A stretch of 64,000 nucleotides of DNA from Paracoccaceae bacterium (GTDB lineage Bacteria; Pseudomonadota; Alphaproteobacteria; Rhodobacterales; Rhodobacteraceae): assembly GCA_028874915.1 (NCBI GenBank), contig JAPPHA010000009.1, positions 1-64,000 on the forward strand, given 5' to 3'. Position numbers and translations under genes: made by a program. Below the pieces are notes generated by a model, which was not told the DNA's origin, ran no database searches, and worked only from the letters and a program-made list of their open reading frames with translations. Positions 1-8,980 of this stretch are shown piece after piece. The first letter of the stretch is position 1. The number at the start of each line of letters is the position of its first letter.

Positions 1-515
1 CCGTTTCGCATGTCACCGGGGATGGCACTGTCTTTGTTCCGGGTCGCATCCCCGCGATTCCGGACCATGCCGCCGGCAATCCTGCCTCGAAACAGAGAAG
101 TTCCTAGACCGCGATCGAGGCCGATTGGGCGGCCTGTTGACCCACGAGTGTCAAATCTCGCGCCCCCAATTGTGCCGGACTGGGACCTGTTCGAAGAGAA
201 TTGCGTCCTCGATCCGGCCGACAGCCCGTCGCCGCTACCCGCGGTCCCTGACGACGCGCCGGGCGTCGTGTCGGGGCGAAAGCCCCAACCGTTTCGCCAC
301 CCGGTGCGCCGGCGCGCCCATCCCGCGTCCCAACTCCTGAATTCCCGCCCGACCGGGCGTCGAAGGGAATGGCGATGTGCTGTCGTTGCTCGTAAGATTT
401 TGTCCAGGCTTTTGCCGCCGTCCGAACTCCAGCAACGGCGAGGCCACGCGAGTCAACATCAAGCCTTTGGCGATCGGCGCTGGCGCCCTCTTTGGCGCAC
501 CAGCGCGTGTCCGCC

Positions 516-887
516 TTACTTGAAAAACTGGATGCTCAGCAGATAGCCCGGATCCTTGTCGTCCGCCGCCCGAATGGTCGCGAGAATCACCATGACGAAC
601 CAGAAGATCGAGTAGGCGATGAGCAACGGGAGACCGATAAAGACGATCACGAGAAGTGCCATCACGATCATGTAGATCATCGAACTGATCTGGAAGTTGA
701 GCGCCGCCTTGCCGTGGCGATCGACGTATGCAGACTCCGGCTTCTTGATTAACCAGAGCACCAATGGTCCGATCACGTTGCCAAGCGGGATGATCATCCC
801 GGCAAGTGCGGAAATGTGCAGCAGGACGGACCATTTTCGTTCATCGGACGTGGACGCTGGCGGGGGGCTGGCAGGGGTCTCGGTCAT
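516..887 (-). CDS. DUF4870 (Tic20-like) small membrane protein
   Basis: I take the start as the ATG at 887 (MTETPASPP), giving 123 residues; the frame stays open upstream to 941 but that extension is not family-like. After a short polar N-terminus the protein has the DUF4870 pattern: a first helix with LLHISALAGMIIPLGNVIGP, a charged loop with K-K-P-E-S-A-Y-V-D and HGKAALNFQ, then two or three hydrophobic helices. DUF4870/Tic20-like proteins are small inner-membrane proteins of unknown function. It stands alone, convergent with nothing obvious, next to a decayed recombinase region. Family assignment is from the HGKAALNFQ region and the helix layout. Confidence 0.85.
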   Translation of the reverse strand: MTETPASPPPASTSDERKWSVLLHISALAGMIIPLGNVIGPLVLWLIKKPESAYVDRHGKAALNFQISSMIYMIVMALLVIVFIGLPLLIAYSIFWFVMVILATIRAADDKDPGYLLSIQFFK

Positions 888-1010
888 GATGCAGAATGCC
901 TTTGCCGGTACCTCGAAGACACTATACATGCCCTCTGCCATTTGTCACAAATGACTTCAGCAAGTGCTACCGACCGTCGTCAAGTCCCGAACGAACGTGT
1001 GCAAACCAAT

Positions 1011-1510
1011 CTATGCAACCGAGTCATCTCCAACCTTCTGTGCACGGTAGACCGTCACGTGTGATACTTTGAAGTCGCGGGCGATCCGTGCCTTCGGAAT
1101 TTTATCTGCCGCAAGCTCCTTGATCCTTTCCGAATCGACCTGACTTGGACGGCCATTGTAGACATGCTTTTTCTTCGTCGCTTCGATCCCCGCGCGCTGT
1201 CGATCCCGAATGAACTTTGGTTCCATGTCGGCCGCCATGCCAGGAATGGTCAAAACCTAGCGACCGAGATCTCGCGCGGAGGTATCCGCGGGTTCGAAAA
1301 CGCGGAGCGAGGCGCACCTGCCATCCCTTTCTTGCACGAGGTTCAGCACGTCACGGCTGGAGGGGCCGAGCCGGTACAGCCTGTGCATGACCAGTTCGTC
1401 GCCTTCCTGCAGGAATTCGAGAATGTCCCGCGGCTCGGTTCGGCCGTCGCGGGAAGCACCGGAACCTGTCTCGGTGCTCATGACTTCGCAGTCCGCCGCG
1501 TTGAACATGA
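1011..1510 (-). pseudogene. Serine recombinase (resolvase family) remnant with an in-frame amber stop
   Basis: Two stretches in the same minus-strand frame together make a resolvase C-terminal two-thirds. The upstream piece carries ILEFLQEGDELVMHRLYRLG, matching the conserved EGD-x-LVV-x-R-L-D-R-L region. After the TAG at 1259-1257 the downstream piece carries FIRDRQRAGIEATKKK, a GRPS linker and a DNA-binding helix-turn-helix (KARIARDFKVSHVTVYR). The N-terminal part with the catalytic Ser is absent; where it should be, an Uma2-like fragment on the other strand begins (1530). The one stop plus truncation means it is dead. Intact members act in transposon cointegrate resolution or DNA inversion. 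Confidence 0.8.
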
Positions 1511-1529
1511 ATTTCTGGATTTCGAGGCC

Positions 1530-1751
1530 CTTGACCAGAGCGAAAGGCGGGATCTCTACAACAACGAGGGTGATCGCGATCTCAGTTTCGTCAACCCCGA
1601 TGCCCAAACGCTTGAGGCCTTCATGTTGCGCAAAGATCGTTCGCTGCTGCTGACGATTCTCGCCAATGACGCGCCGTTCTCGCTTCCCTCGTCCGATGCC
1701 ACCACCTTCCCGCTCGATGCCCTTTGGCCCAAAGTGACGACTCAGGCGTAG
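1530..1751 (+). pseudogene. Uma2/DUF820 C-terminal fragment
   Basis: Codons 1530-1751 encode a 73-residue tail that runs parallel to the C-terminus of the intact Uma2 protein at 9304-9900. Shared blocks are LDQSE-RDLY, VDPDA/VNPDA-QTLEAF, LL-x-TLA-x-DAP and FPLDALWP. The first ~120 residues, including most of the PD-(D/E)XK core, are missing and no start codon fits. It abuts the truncated end of the serine recombinase remnant at about 1510, so one element probably broke the other by recombination or insertion. Not expected to give a functional product. Confidence 0.75.
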
Positions 1752-1853
1752 AGAAAGGCGGGTGACGGCCTCAGGGACTTGGATTCCGATTCTGCCCCGG
1801 AATCGACTTGAGCATGGTCTCGTCAGCCTCGGTCATTCTGTGGAAACGCCTTT

Positions 1854-2447
1854 TTACCGGCGCGGACCCACTGACTTGACGTAGACTTGGGACATGTAGT
1901 CTGGATCGCTCACTTCCCCGCCCCTTGCGGCGTTTCCTTTCTTGATCCGGTCGACAACATCCATGCCGGAAGTGACACGGCCGAAGACCGTGTATTTTCC
2001 GTTCAGGTGTGGAGCATCCGCAAACATGATAAAAAACTGCGAATTGGCACTGTCCGGATGGGCTGCGCGCGCCATCCCGACCACCCCGCGCGTGTACGAC
2101 ATGTCGGAGAATTCGGCTTCGAGGTTTGGTTCGGTCGAACCGCCGCGTCCCGCAAGGGAGAGATCGCTGCCTCCTCGTACGCCGAACTTCACATCACCCG
2201 TCTGGGCCATGAACCCGTCGATGACCCGGTGGAAGACGACATTGTCGTATTGACCCCCGCTTGCCAGGTGCTTGATTCGGGAAACATGGTTCGGAGCGAG
2301 TTCCGGCAAGAGTTCCACTTCAACGGTTCCGGCGGTTGCCCCTGCAATCTCGATGACAAGCACATTCTCGTCATCGGCCGCCTGGGACATCGTGGCAGCA
2401 GTTCCAATCGCTGTAGCCATGACCATTTGCGTAATTCCACGTTTCAC
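1854..2447 (-). CDS. Secreted cyclophilin-type peptidyl-prolyl cis-trans isomerase
   Basis: The start is the GTG at 2447, preceded by a strong AGGAGG ribosome site; the frame is open further upstream but without a start context. The 197-residue product begins with KRG and a hydrophobic signal peptide ending near MSQA/ADDEN, so the enzyme is probably periplasmic. Cyclophilin signatures are present in order: NHVSRIKHLA, YDNVVFHRVIDGFMAQTGD, a glycine-rich loop, NSQFFIMFADAPHLNGKYT and FGRVTSGMDVVD. The catalytic FHRVI-x-x-F and QFFI motifs are intact; the usual Trp of cyclophilin A is Leu/His in HLNGKY, typical of bacterial forms. Role: proline isomerisation in envelope protein folding. Single gene. 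Confidence 0.93.
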   Translation of the reverse strand: MKRGITQMVMATAIGTAATMSQAADDENVLVIEIAGATAGTVEVELLPELAPNHVSRIKHLASGGQYDNVVFHRVIDGFMAQTGDVKFGVRGGSDLSLAGRGGSTEPNLEAEFSDMSYTRGVVGMARAAHPDSANSQFFIMFADAPHLNGKYTVFGRVTSGMDVVDRIKKGNAARGGEVSDPDYMSQVYVKSVGPRR

Positions 2448-2819
2448 GTGTTCACCTCCTTCCAACCTCTGGCGACCGCACCCGAACAAACGGCGCGAAA
2501 TCTGCAACCAATGTGCAAGAAACGGCCTTAACGGACCGGAACCGCACATTTGGACATCTTGAAGAACGCACGGGGAACGGATCGTCAACCGTCCTGTGCT
2601 CCGGATCGTAATGTTTTCGTTCGGGGGCGCAACTCCCCGAGATTCGGCCGGTTTCGGCCCAAGTTTTCGACATTCCCGCTTCCAAATGGACTCTCAGGCC
2701 GCGTTCGGGGTCGATAGAACGAACAGTTGCACACGAGTGGCGAATCCCGCGGTTCTGGTGGCAGCCCGGTCGGGCCCGCTGAGGCCCTCCAAACCGAAAT
2801 ACACTTGGAAGAACTGCGT

Positions 2820-2935
2820 GGCAGCGGCCCTGGCTGCCTTGGGCCTCTCCACGTGCGTCGGTGCAGCACGCCGGAACGTTCGGCCTTCGTTGAACGCCTT
2901 GAGTCCTCAATGCCGGAACGATGCGATCGCCGCGC
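2820..2935 (-). pseudogene. Decayed higB toxin copy (N-terminal relic)
   Basis: The DNA here aligns without gaps over about 80 bases with the start of the intact higB at 54695-54976. Reading the minus strand gives IASFRH, a stop, GLKAFNEGRTFRRAAPTHVE, against IKSFRHGGLKALYEG-KTARHVAPTHVE of the intact toxin. A stop codon replaces one of the glycines, the ATG is lost, and similarity fades after the His-Val-Glu block. The upstream palindrome TGTCA-AC-TGACA (2953-2964) is kept. No higA follows. This is a second, dead HigBA locus. Confidence 0.7.
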
Positions 2936-2952
2936 AATCCGACCCTGTTGTC

Positions 2953-2964
2953 TGTCAACTGACA
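2953..2964. promoter_or_regulatory. Relic HigA-type operator palindrome
   Basis: TGTCAACTGACA, a perfect inverted repeat of TGTCA around a 2-base spacer, sits the same distance upstream of the higB relic as TGTCAGTTGACA does upstream of the intact higBA. Operator function is inferred from that position. Confidence 0.45.
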
Positions 2965-3353
2965 TTTTGCGTTTCGCCTTTCACGTACGCTTGAAGCAAC
3001 GTCGTCGCTTCCGCGCCTTTCTTCACGCGTGCGCCAACTGGTTTTGACAGCAAACATGGGTCCGCAGGGCTTACCATTCCTGAAATTGCACGCCACCAGC
3101 AATGTCAGGTTTTGAGGTCGATACCTGTGGTCCGACCGCATTCCGGCGCTGGCGGCTCCCGGTCCTGCGACGCGATGCCGATCGCTCCCGGAATTTCCAG
3201 GCACTGCGGGTCACCTGGCGCTCAATTGCCCGCACCCTTTCCGCTGCCTTCTCCGGCACCGCCCGCACCGTCGTGGACGGCCTGCCCCGAACGAATGGTG
3301 GGTCTTTGCGGTCAGGATCGGGCGCAATCCGGTGAAAACTTCGCGTCTATCGA

Positions 3354-3923
3354 TCAAATCGTCTCCTTGCGAGCCCGGTATTCCGGCACGCGCAGCCACC
3401 ATTTGGTCACGACGAATGATCCATCCCGGACAGGACCGCGTTTCGCATGCCCGCCGCTCAGTTGAACCGGTTCCACTCCACCGGAAAAGCGTTCGGCCAG
3501 AAACCCAAGGCGCTTGAAGACGGCTCCGTTGCCGAGGCCAACCAAGTGTCTGACGAGATTTTCGTCGTCGGGATCATCGCGGCGCCGATAGGCTGCGAGG
3601 CAATCGGAAACAGGCTCGATGCCGCTACTGATCGTCGGGCGTTCGAGCATGTCGATGTTCGGATGATGCGCATCAGAAATTGGAACTCGCGTCTGACGGT
3701 GCCGGACGTTCTTCGTGTCGAAGGCCCTCGGCTCATCAGAGTGCTTCAACAAAAGGAATGTACTGTACCGCTCCTGGCGCTTCTGACCCACCGACTGTGC
3801 GGTCATCTCGAAGATATTCTTGAAGAACTGTTCGGTCAGGGTCCAGTGCTTCGCTGCTGTGCGGCCGCCGATGTAGGCCGGTGCGAAGAGTTCGGGAACG
3901 AGCACCCACGGGTAATCGAGGAC
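3354..3923 (-). pseudogene. N-terminally truncated AbiEi-family antitoxin/regulator
   Basis: A 190-codon frame opened by a TGA at 3926 with only a GTG (3905) as possible start. It carries the middle and C-terminal AbiEi features: PELFAPAYIGGRTAAKHWTL with TEQ, then the -VKRLGFLAE-type block (GNGAVFKRLGFLAERF) and the terminal VTKWWLRVPE. The N-terminal winged helix that binds DNA in type IV AbiE systems is missing, and no AbiEii toxin lies downstream. Sequence up to the TGA (LDYPWVLVPELF) still looks family-like, so the gene probably lost its 5' part rather than being an alternative short form. Likely a relic; a short protein from the GTG cannot be excluded. Confidence 0.6.
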
Positions 3924-4219
3924 TCAAACTGACACCATGGTGTTACAGGAAGCCGCGACATAGTCACCGCAAACCACTCGTCTCTGCTATCCCTGTTCGG
4001 CCCGGCGGAGCAGAGAATTCCCGTGAAAATAGAAACGGATATTGAGCAAGCCTCCATCCCATAGCGACGTTCGCCGAACCGTCGTCACCGGACCAACTAC
4101 GGACCTTTACATCATTTGGAAATTGGAATTGTCGTCCCGGTCTCGGACGGCGGCGTGGCCGCACTCAGTGCGCACCACGCCAGGTCGGAAAATTATCGCC
4201 GACCGCGTCCGAATTCGTG

Positions 4220-4645
4220 TTACATTTGCGACATTTCGGACGCTTCCGAAAAATCGAACTTCCATGTCGTCGCCGGCACAGCCGCCAGTCCGGCGTCAAA
4301 TACCAGCAACGAAACATAAGCTTCTTCGCATCCATCATCCGCAAGCCTGAGCGTGACGGTCCATTCGCCTTGATGCCTTACGGCATTGACGTCCAGGGCA
4401 TGATTGAAACGAACTTTCGGACAGTAAACTTCGCTGTAGACCACAGCGGCGATCGGATGTTCGGTGGCTGAAATTCCAGTGGGGAAATAGTGCCTGGTGG
4501 CCTCGCTGTCCATTTCAAGCCGATAGACTTCGAGAGAAACACCCTGCATTTGACTTTTGTGTTGATCGGCGATCAGCCCCGTCGGGTTGACGGTGAACGC
4601 CAACGCAGCGGTCAAGACTGCCGCCGATCCCAGTTTTCTGACCAT
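4220..4645 (-). CDS. Secreted protein of unknown function
   Basis: 141 residues, start at 4645 supported by a GGAGGGCTCGAA ribosome-binding region just upstream. The N-terminus MVRKLGSAAVLTAALAFTVN is a standard Sec signal peptide with probable cleavage near LIADQ. The mature part has two Cys (YCPKVRF and DDGCEEAY) that could form a disulfide and a beta-rich pattern (EWTVTLRLADDGCEEAYVSL). I do not recognise a family. No operon partner: the next ~1 kb upstream is without a supported gene. Confidence 0.7.
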   Translation of the reverse strand: MVRKLGSAAVLTAALAFTVNPTGLIADQHKSQMQGVSLEVYRLEMDSEATRHYFPTGISATEHPIAAVVYSEVYCPKVRFNHALDVNAVRHQGEWTVTLRLADDGCEEAYVSLLVFDAGLAAVPATTWKFDFSEASEMSQM

Positions 4646-5735
4646 TTCGAGCCCTCCGTTTAGTCTCGTGATTCGGCCTTCTTTCCGAAGCCATGCGGCG
4701 TGTCAAGTTCCATTCCGATCACAGGGCAAACTCTAAGGAATCGTTGCCAAATCCTTGCCAGTTGGGAACCGAATTTTGGAGATCTCTGCACTTCACGGTG
4801 CGGACTCGGCATTCCACCAACATTGCTCCCATATCCGTCAGTATCGCGGTGAAAACTGCGACCCTCAAAAGCCCGGTCCATTCCCGTGCAATGGAACTCG
4901 TACTCCGGCCCCACCACCCGCCGAGCGCCGGCCTGTCAGCCATTCCCGACGGCCCTCTTCGAATGGCGAAACTCTGGCGATCGCTTACCGACGTCGGGTG
5001 AGTCGTCGTCGTTGCAATGCCCGACTATGACGTGAATCTGGCGCCACAAATCGGCGGTAATCGGCCTTCGCAGGCATTTCCTTAACCGAACACTTGTCGC
5101 TTCTTGGCGCGGGACGAGGCGACCGTCCCTTTGGCCCATGACTCGCCTGAATACCGTGGCCGGATCAAATGGGCAGAGCCTTCTGCACGCCATTGACGCA
5201 ATGGGGCCAGGCAGGCTTGCGCATGCCCAAGGTTCGAGATGATTTCGCGCTGTCGTATACTGGCGTCAAAATCCCGCAATTGTATTTGCCAAAGCGCCGT
5301 CGCTATCGGACAAGGACGACGACACTCGAATGGACGTGGATGAATCCATGACAAAAACTTGCCTTTATCGCTGATGCGTTTGAGCCCAAGGCACTCCACG
5401 CCGCAGGTCTCACATTTATGTATAAAAACCTAAGCTTGTTCCCCAACATTCCGGAGTTCAATCACCGGTCAAACGTTGTTTCAAGTCGCGTGACATCAGT
5501 ATCGTTGGTCTTGGTGAACACTCCGTCGCCTTAAGGTGACGGAGTGTTCACCTGCCTGACGAAGACATGCCCCATCAGGCAGTCGTGACATTTCCCGTCA
5601 ATGAGATCACGCGATGATGACGAATGTGACCTCTTCATGCAGAGCCAGACCCATAAGGATGATACGCCATCCACGGCGCACTTGCGAATCCACGCTAGTG
5701 CTTTCGTCGCAGGCGACGGCGCGACAGCATGATTG
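4646..5735. other. 1.1 kb without a supported gene
   Basis: Several frames of 60-105 codons exist on both strands, but none has a family motif, a credible ribosome site and a natural start together. The only definite structure is the long inverted repeat at 5513-5552. Confidence 0.5.
5513..5552. repeat. Long inverted repeat (18-bp arms, 4-base loop)
   Basis: Arms 5513-5530 (ggtgaacactccgtcgcc) and 5535-5552 (ggtgacggagtgttcacc) flank TTAA. All 18 positions pair in RNA, one as G-U. There is no following T-run, so a classical intrinsic terminator is unlikely; an operator, a mobile-element end or a small hairpin repeat are alternatives. Confidence 0.75.
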
Positions 5736-6239
5736 TCATCGGGTGCTATTCTTGCGACAGACTTTCATCGGAAGTACCGGACCCCACCGGGTTTCTCGAG
5801 GTGTGCCGAATGCAACGAATCCAGCTCGCTTATATGCTGCGATCGCGCGGGCATTTTCTGGGTGCGGATCGGTTGCGACGACGGGGGCACCTTCCTCAAA
5901 GAGCGTCTTCAGCCGCTCGATGATGAAGGCAGAGCCGTGACCTTTCTCGATCATGTTCGGCTCACCAATGTATTGGTCGATGCCCCGAGACCCCCTGGGA
6001 AGTCGAAAGAAATGGTGATCTTCCCAACCATGGACGGTGTAGTCTTGCATGTAAGCAAAAGGGTGTCCGGCCAATGAGACAATCCACCGCGTAACGCGAG
6101 GGTCCGCCAGTTCCTCTTCATCACCGGGCTCATCTGAATCCCACCACTCGCGAACATGTGTTCGTGACTGCCATTCCAGCAACAGATCGAGATCAGCTAT
6201 CGCCGCCTTTCGAAAAACGTATCGGTTAGTCATTGTCAT
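5736..6239 (-). CDS. GNAT N-acetyltransferase, AAC(6')-like
   Basis: 167 residues from ATG 6239 (MTMTNRYVFRKA); an ATG at 6257 in frame is less likely. It has the AAC(6')-Ib-type layout: RKA-x-x-DL-LLLEWQ-x-R-x-H-VREWW near the start, then RGIDQYIGEPNMIEKGHGSA, where the G-H-G-S-A run fits the acetyl-CoA pyrophosphate-binding loop, and DPHPENARAIAAYKRAGF, the usual C-terminal GNAT block. Proteins of this group acetylate aminoglycoside 6'-amines or other small amines using acetyl-CoA in the cytoplasm. Substrate cannot be told from sequence. Single gene, no partner. Confidence 0.85.
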   Translation of the reverse strand: MTMTNRYVFRKAAIADLDLLLEWQSRTHVREWWDSDEPGDEEELADPRVTRWIVSLAGHPFAYMQDYTVHGWEDHHFFRLPRGSRGIDQYIGEPNMIEKGHGSAFIIERLKTLFEEGAPVVATDPHPENARAIAAYKRAGFVAFGTPRETRWGPVLPMKVCRKNSTR

Positions 6240-6306
6240 ATCAGCACGGTAACACATTGACCGCAGGTATGTAGGGGTCCGTTGGGAGCGAGCGCAAATA
6301 TTACAT

Positions 6307-6762
6307 CAAGCGCCGAGAATGCGCATTCCGTAATCCCGCAAGTTCCCGACCGCCCTTGCGTCCTCGAGCCCGAGCGGCCTGCAGACCCGCCAAGATCCGT
6401 TCCTGGATCAGTTCGCTTTCAAACTAGGCCAACGCAGCAAAGGCACTGAAGGACAACCGTTCGTACGCGGTTGTCGTATCGATTTGCGCACCTTGGCCCG
6501 TGATGACCTTGAGACCGACGCCGCGGTCGGACTGCTTGGTCACGGTCTTCACCGGGTGATGCAAGCTGCGCCTCAGGCGGTCGAGATTCCAGACTACGAG
6601 GAAATCGCCCTCTCGGAGCGCCTTCAGCCAGACTTCGAACCCGGGGCGTTCATCCTTCTTGCCGGATGCACGGCCTGCGTAGATGCGGCTCTTTTCAACA
6701 CCTGGGGCGAGGAGCGCGTCGTGCTGCAGGTCGAGCGACTTGCTCCCAACAGCGTTCGGCAC
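6307..6762 (-). pseudogene. Serine recombinase (Tn3-resolvase type) remnant with amber stop
   Basis: The frame gives a classic resolvase middle: LDLQHDALLAPGVEKSRIY, GRASGKKDERPGFE, LREGDFLVVWNLDRLRRSL, then ITGQGAQIDTTTA and FSAFAALA. It stops at TAG (6426-6424); immediately after, the same frame continues FESELIQERI-LAGLQAARARGRKGGRE, the normal continuation in which Glu (GAG) has become TAG. The N-terminal beta strand with the catalytic Ser (YARVS-type) is missing upstream, and the C-terminal helix-turn-helix is cut short at about 6307. Dead by at least three lesions. Confidence 0.85.
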
Positions 6763-6769
6763 ATATGCA

Positions 6770-7187
6770 TAGTGTAGGATTTTGCAACGGGAACCGACCC
6801 CATGAGGGGTCCAGGCTCGGATCAGCAGGATTTTTGATCAGCAGCAGGGCGCGCAAACAATTCTTATGAGAGGTCAGGAGGACAAGACCTGTTTCGACGG
6901 CCAGCCGACCAAAACGGCGAACAATCCCCAATGGGGTCGTGCACAAAAGCCTTGCAGACGCGCTCGATCCAGTTATGCAGGCACGGGTTGCCAATCACGG
7001 CCCGGCGCAGATCCACCCAGTCCTGCCACAGGCCACGGGAGGTGATGTCGCCGATCTCGTCCAACTGGCAGGCGGCGGCGTTAAGGTGACTATGTCGCAT
7101 TGCCTGGCCTCGGTTTTCACCCAAGTGCATTCCATGAAAGTCCCGACTGAAACTACAATCGAGAACGCTGCATGACGACGCCGACTG
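6770..7187. other. Region without a recognisable gene
   Basis: Between the resolvase relic and the AbiE pair there are open frames of 78-99 codons on both strands (for example 6939-7175 +, 6864-7130 -), but none has a motif I can place. Probably decayed sequence. Confidence 0.4.
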
Positions 7188-8060
7188 TCACCGCAGGCCG
7201 GTCAGAATGTCCCGGAGTTCCCGCGTAACACCATCCCGCCACGCCTTGCGCCGGATTGTGTTCTCAGCAACCGGTTCGGTCAGGAATCGCCCCATCTGGG
7301 CAATAAACCCGTCCGAACCGATGAGATCCGGAATGCGGTCAATGGCCGTTTCGAGCAGAGCCGCGAAACCGTCAATTCGATAGTCCCGAATTTTCGCCCG
7401 AACCAAATCAGTGTTCACTACGGCTCCCTGTCTCCCCAGCCAGTGCATGTCCCACATGTCCCACCATCGCGTGTGGGTTGGCAGAGTGGCGGGAAAAGCG
7501 ACCAGCTTGTCAGCGAGGATTTCGTCCTTCGCCTCGACCTGGATCACCATGTTTTCATAGCCGTCCGGCAGGAATTCGTAATTCCGCAGCATTGACATCG
7601 GTGTATTCGCGTAAGACGGCACGTTGCAGACTTCCAGATGGACGCGCTGGCGCGGGACCTCCGGTTGCGCAGGGCGAGTCACGACGCTGATTCGCCATTT
7701 AGCGGTAACCAGCTTCGAGGCATCGGGAATTTCCCGTATTTCCGACGGCGGCTTGACCACTGTTTCGAGGCCATAGCGGCCGGACAGGTATTCCGCCAGG
7801 TAGTCACCCAGCGCAGCTAGCCGGGAACTGGTGAAATCGGCGCCGCCGGCAAAATCGAGATCTTCGCTGAATCGCGGCGCCCCATGGCAGAGCCGGAGTG
7901 CCGTGCCGCCCTGAAACACGAGCCCATCGAGGAATCCGCCTCGCTCCATGGCAAAGAGAATGTCGTAGTGGAGAAGTTCCTTTTCAACCACCAACTGCAT
8001 GCCGCTCAGCCGGGGATCGTCCATCGCTAAGCCAACAAGATATGCAAGATCCTGCGTCAT
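7188..8060 (-). CDS. AbiEii-family nucleotidyltransferase toxin (type IV toxin-antitoxin)
   Basis: 290 residues. Near residue 48 it has the polymerase-beta-fold nucleotidyltransferase motif: LVFQGGTALRLCHG followed by RFSEDLDFAGG, i.e. GGT-x(n)-D-x-D, the catalytic signature of AbiEii/AbiGii toxins. A second conserved block, VEAKDEILADKLVAFPA, is typical of the family. The start ATG overlaps the stop of the upstream AbiEi gene by 4 bases (ATGA), so the two are translationally coupled. In studied AbiE systems the toxin transfers nucleotides to tRNA or related targets and causes bacteriostasis during phage infection. All visible motifs are intact. Confidence 0.92.
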   Translation of the reverse strand: MTQDLAYLVGLAMDDPRLSGMQLVVEKELLHYDILFAMERGGFLDGLVFQGGTALRLCHGAPRFSEDLDFAGGADFTSSRLAALGDYLAEYLSGRYGLETVVKPPSEIREIPDASKLVTAKWRISVVTRPAQPEVPRQRVHLEVCNVPSYANTPMSMLRNYEFLPDGYENMVIQVEAKDEILADKLVAFPATLPTHTRWWDMWDMHWLGRQGAVVNTDLVRAKIRDYRIDGFAALLETAIDRIPDLIGSDGFIAQMGRFLTEPVAENTIRRKAWRDGVTRELRDILTGLR

Positions 8061-8644
8061 GTGGCCACATTCTGGCTATCGCTTCTCGCGGCCGCCTGTT
8101 CTTCCAGGATGTCCCTGTAATACTCCTCGTTCACCATGCCGAGATTGCGCCCAACCCGCCGGAGATCGCGCAGTGCCGCCTCCACCCTGGCAATGCGCAG
8201 CGGCCGTCCCTCCATGACGATCGTGCTTTCGAGGATGTCGCGCACCGCTCGAGACGTGTGTGTGAACTCGATGACGCCGTAGGGGGTCCGGATCTCCGCA
8301 CTCCGTCCGGTGGTCACGATAGTGATCCGGCTCATCGGGATCTGGGAGATGGCGCCGTACTCCGCCAGAGCCGATTCCAGGCTGACGTAACTGTATTCCC
8401 CACGCCGCAGACAAATAGCGATTTCCTCAACCCGGTACCGCTTGGACAGCCTGGACAGCGGGTTCACGTAGATGCCGCGAGCGGCCCGCTCGAGGATTCC
8501 CTGGCGCACCAGCCGCCGCAGGCCCTCGGCAAAGGTCTTGGGCGATCGCTCCGGGAACATTTTCCGGAGGTCCGCCACGGCGAATACCGCCCGGCCATGC
8601 AGGTCCCACTCCCAAAGAACCTTGATCGCTTCAACAGATCTCAC
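8057..8644 (-). CDS. AbiEi-family antitoxin/transcriptional repressor
   Basis: 195 residues from a GTG at 8644 with an AAGG-type ribosome site. The N-terminal ~75 residues form a winged-helix-like region (FAVADLRKMFPERSPKTFAE, LRRLVRQGILERAARGIYVN), followed by the AbiEi core (YVSLESALAEYGAISQIP, ITIVTTGRSAEIRTPYGVIEF, RVEAALRDLRRVGRN). AbiEi proteins neutralise the system and repress its promoter through pairs of inverted repeats. A candidate promoter/operator lies directly upstream at 8672-8691. Coupled by a 4-base overlap to the toxin gene. Confidence 0.9.
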   Translation of the reverse strand: MRSVEAIKVLWEWDLHGRAVFAVADLRKMFPERSPKTFAEGLRRLVRQGILERAARGIYVNPLSRLSKRYRVEEIAICLRRGEYSYVSLESALAEYGAISQIPMSRITIVTTGRSAEIRTPYGVIEFTHTSRAVRDILESTIVMEGRPLRIARVEAALRDLRRVGRNLGMVNEEYYRDILEEQAAARSDSQNVAT

Positions 8645-8671
8645 GGCCTTGTTCCGGTTATCTTTCGCAAC

Positions 8672-8691
8672 ATACCTGATATATATGGTAT
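8672..8691 (-). promoter_or_regulatory. AT-rich palindromic promoter/operator of the abiE pair
   Basis: ATACC...GGTAT arms surround TGATATATAT, about 28 bases upstream of the abiEi start. The AT-rich core resembles a -10 element and the flanking repeats a repressor site. Autoregulation by AbiEi is known for the family; the assignment here rests on position and symmetry. Confidence 0.45.
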
Positions 8692-8854
8692 AACTGTAAA
8701 CTTCAAGGTGACCAAGACTTGGAATGGATCGCCGCTATGAACAGTGACAAACCTTACTGCCGGCGTGGATATGAGAGGTCCTCGGCCGAGCGCTAGGCCC
8801 ACGAGTTTGCTGTTCGTGCCCGATTGTCGGCACAATCGGGCACCAGAGCGGCCG

Positions 8855-8980
8855 GAGAGGTTTCAAGAGAAGGGACTGATCTCCGATCCGGTGAGCAAGG
8901 CGAAATCGTTGGTTCTGACCGATGCGGGCCTGCGCCGGGGCGAAGCGGCTTTCCGCCGGATGTTCAATCCCGATGGTTGA
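8855..8980 (+). pseudogene. DUF6429 C-terminal fragment
   Basis: The last 41 codons of this frame read EKGLISDPVSKAKSLVLTDAG and LRRGEAAFRRMF, which is the characteristic end of small DUF6429 proteins. The upstream part of the frame is not family-like, so only the tail survives. Function of DUF6429 is unknown. Confidence 0.55.

Noticed and set aside
1257..1259. Stop-codon recoding (pyrrolysine- or readthrough-type) in the resolvase
   Set aside because: The gene also lacks its catalytic N-terminus, so the stop is best seen as part of decay.
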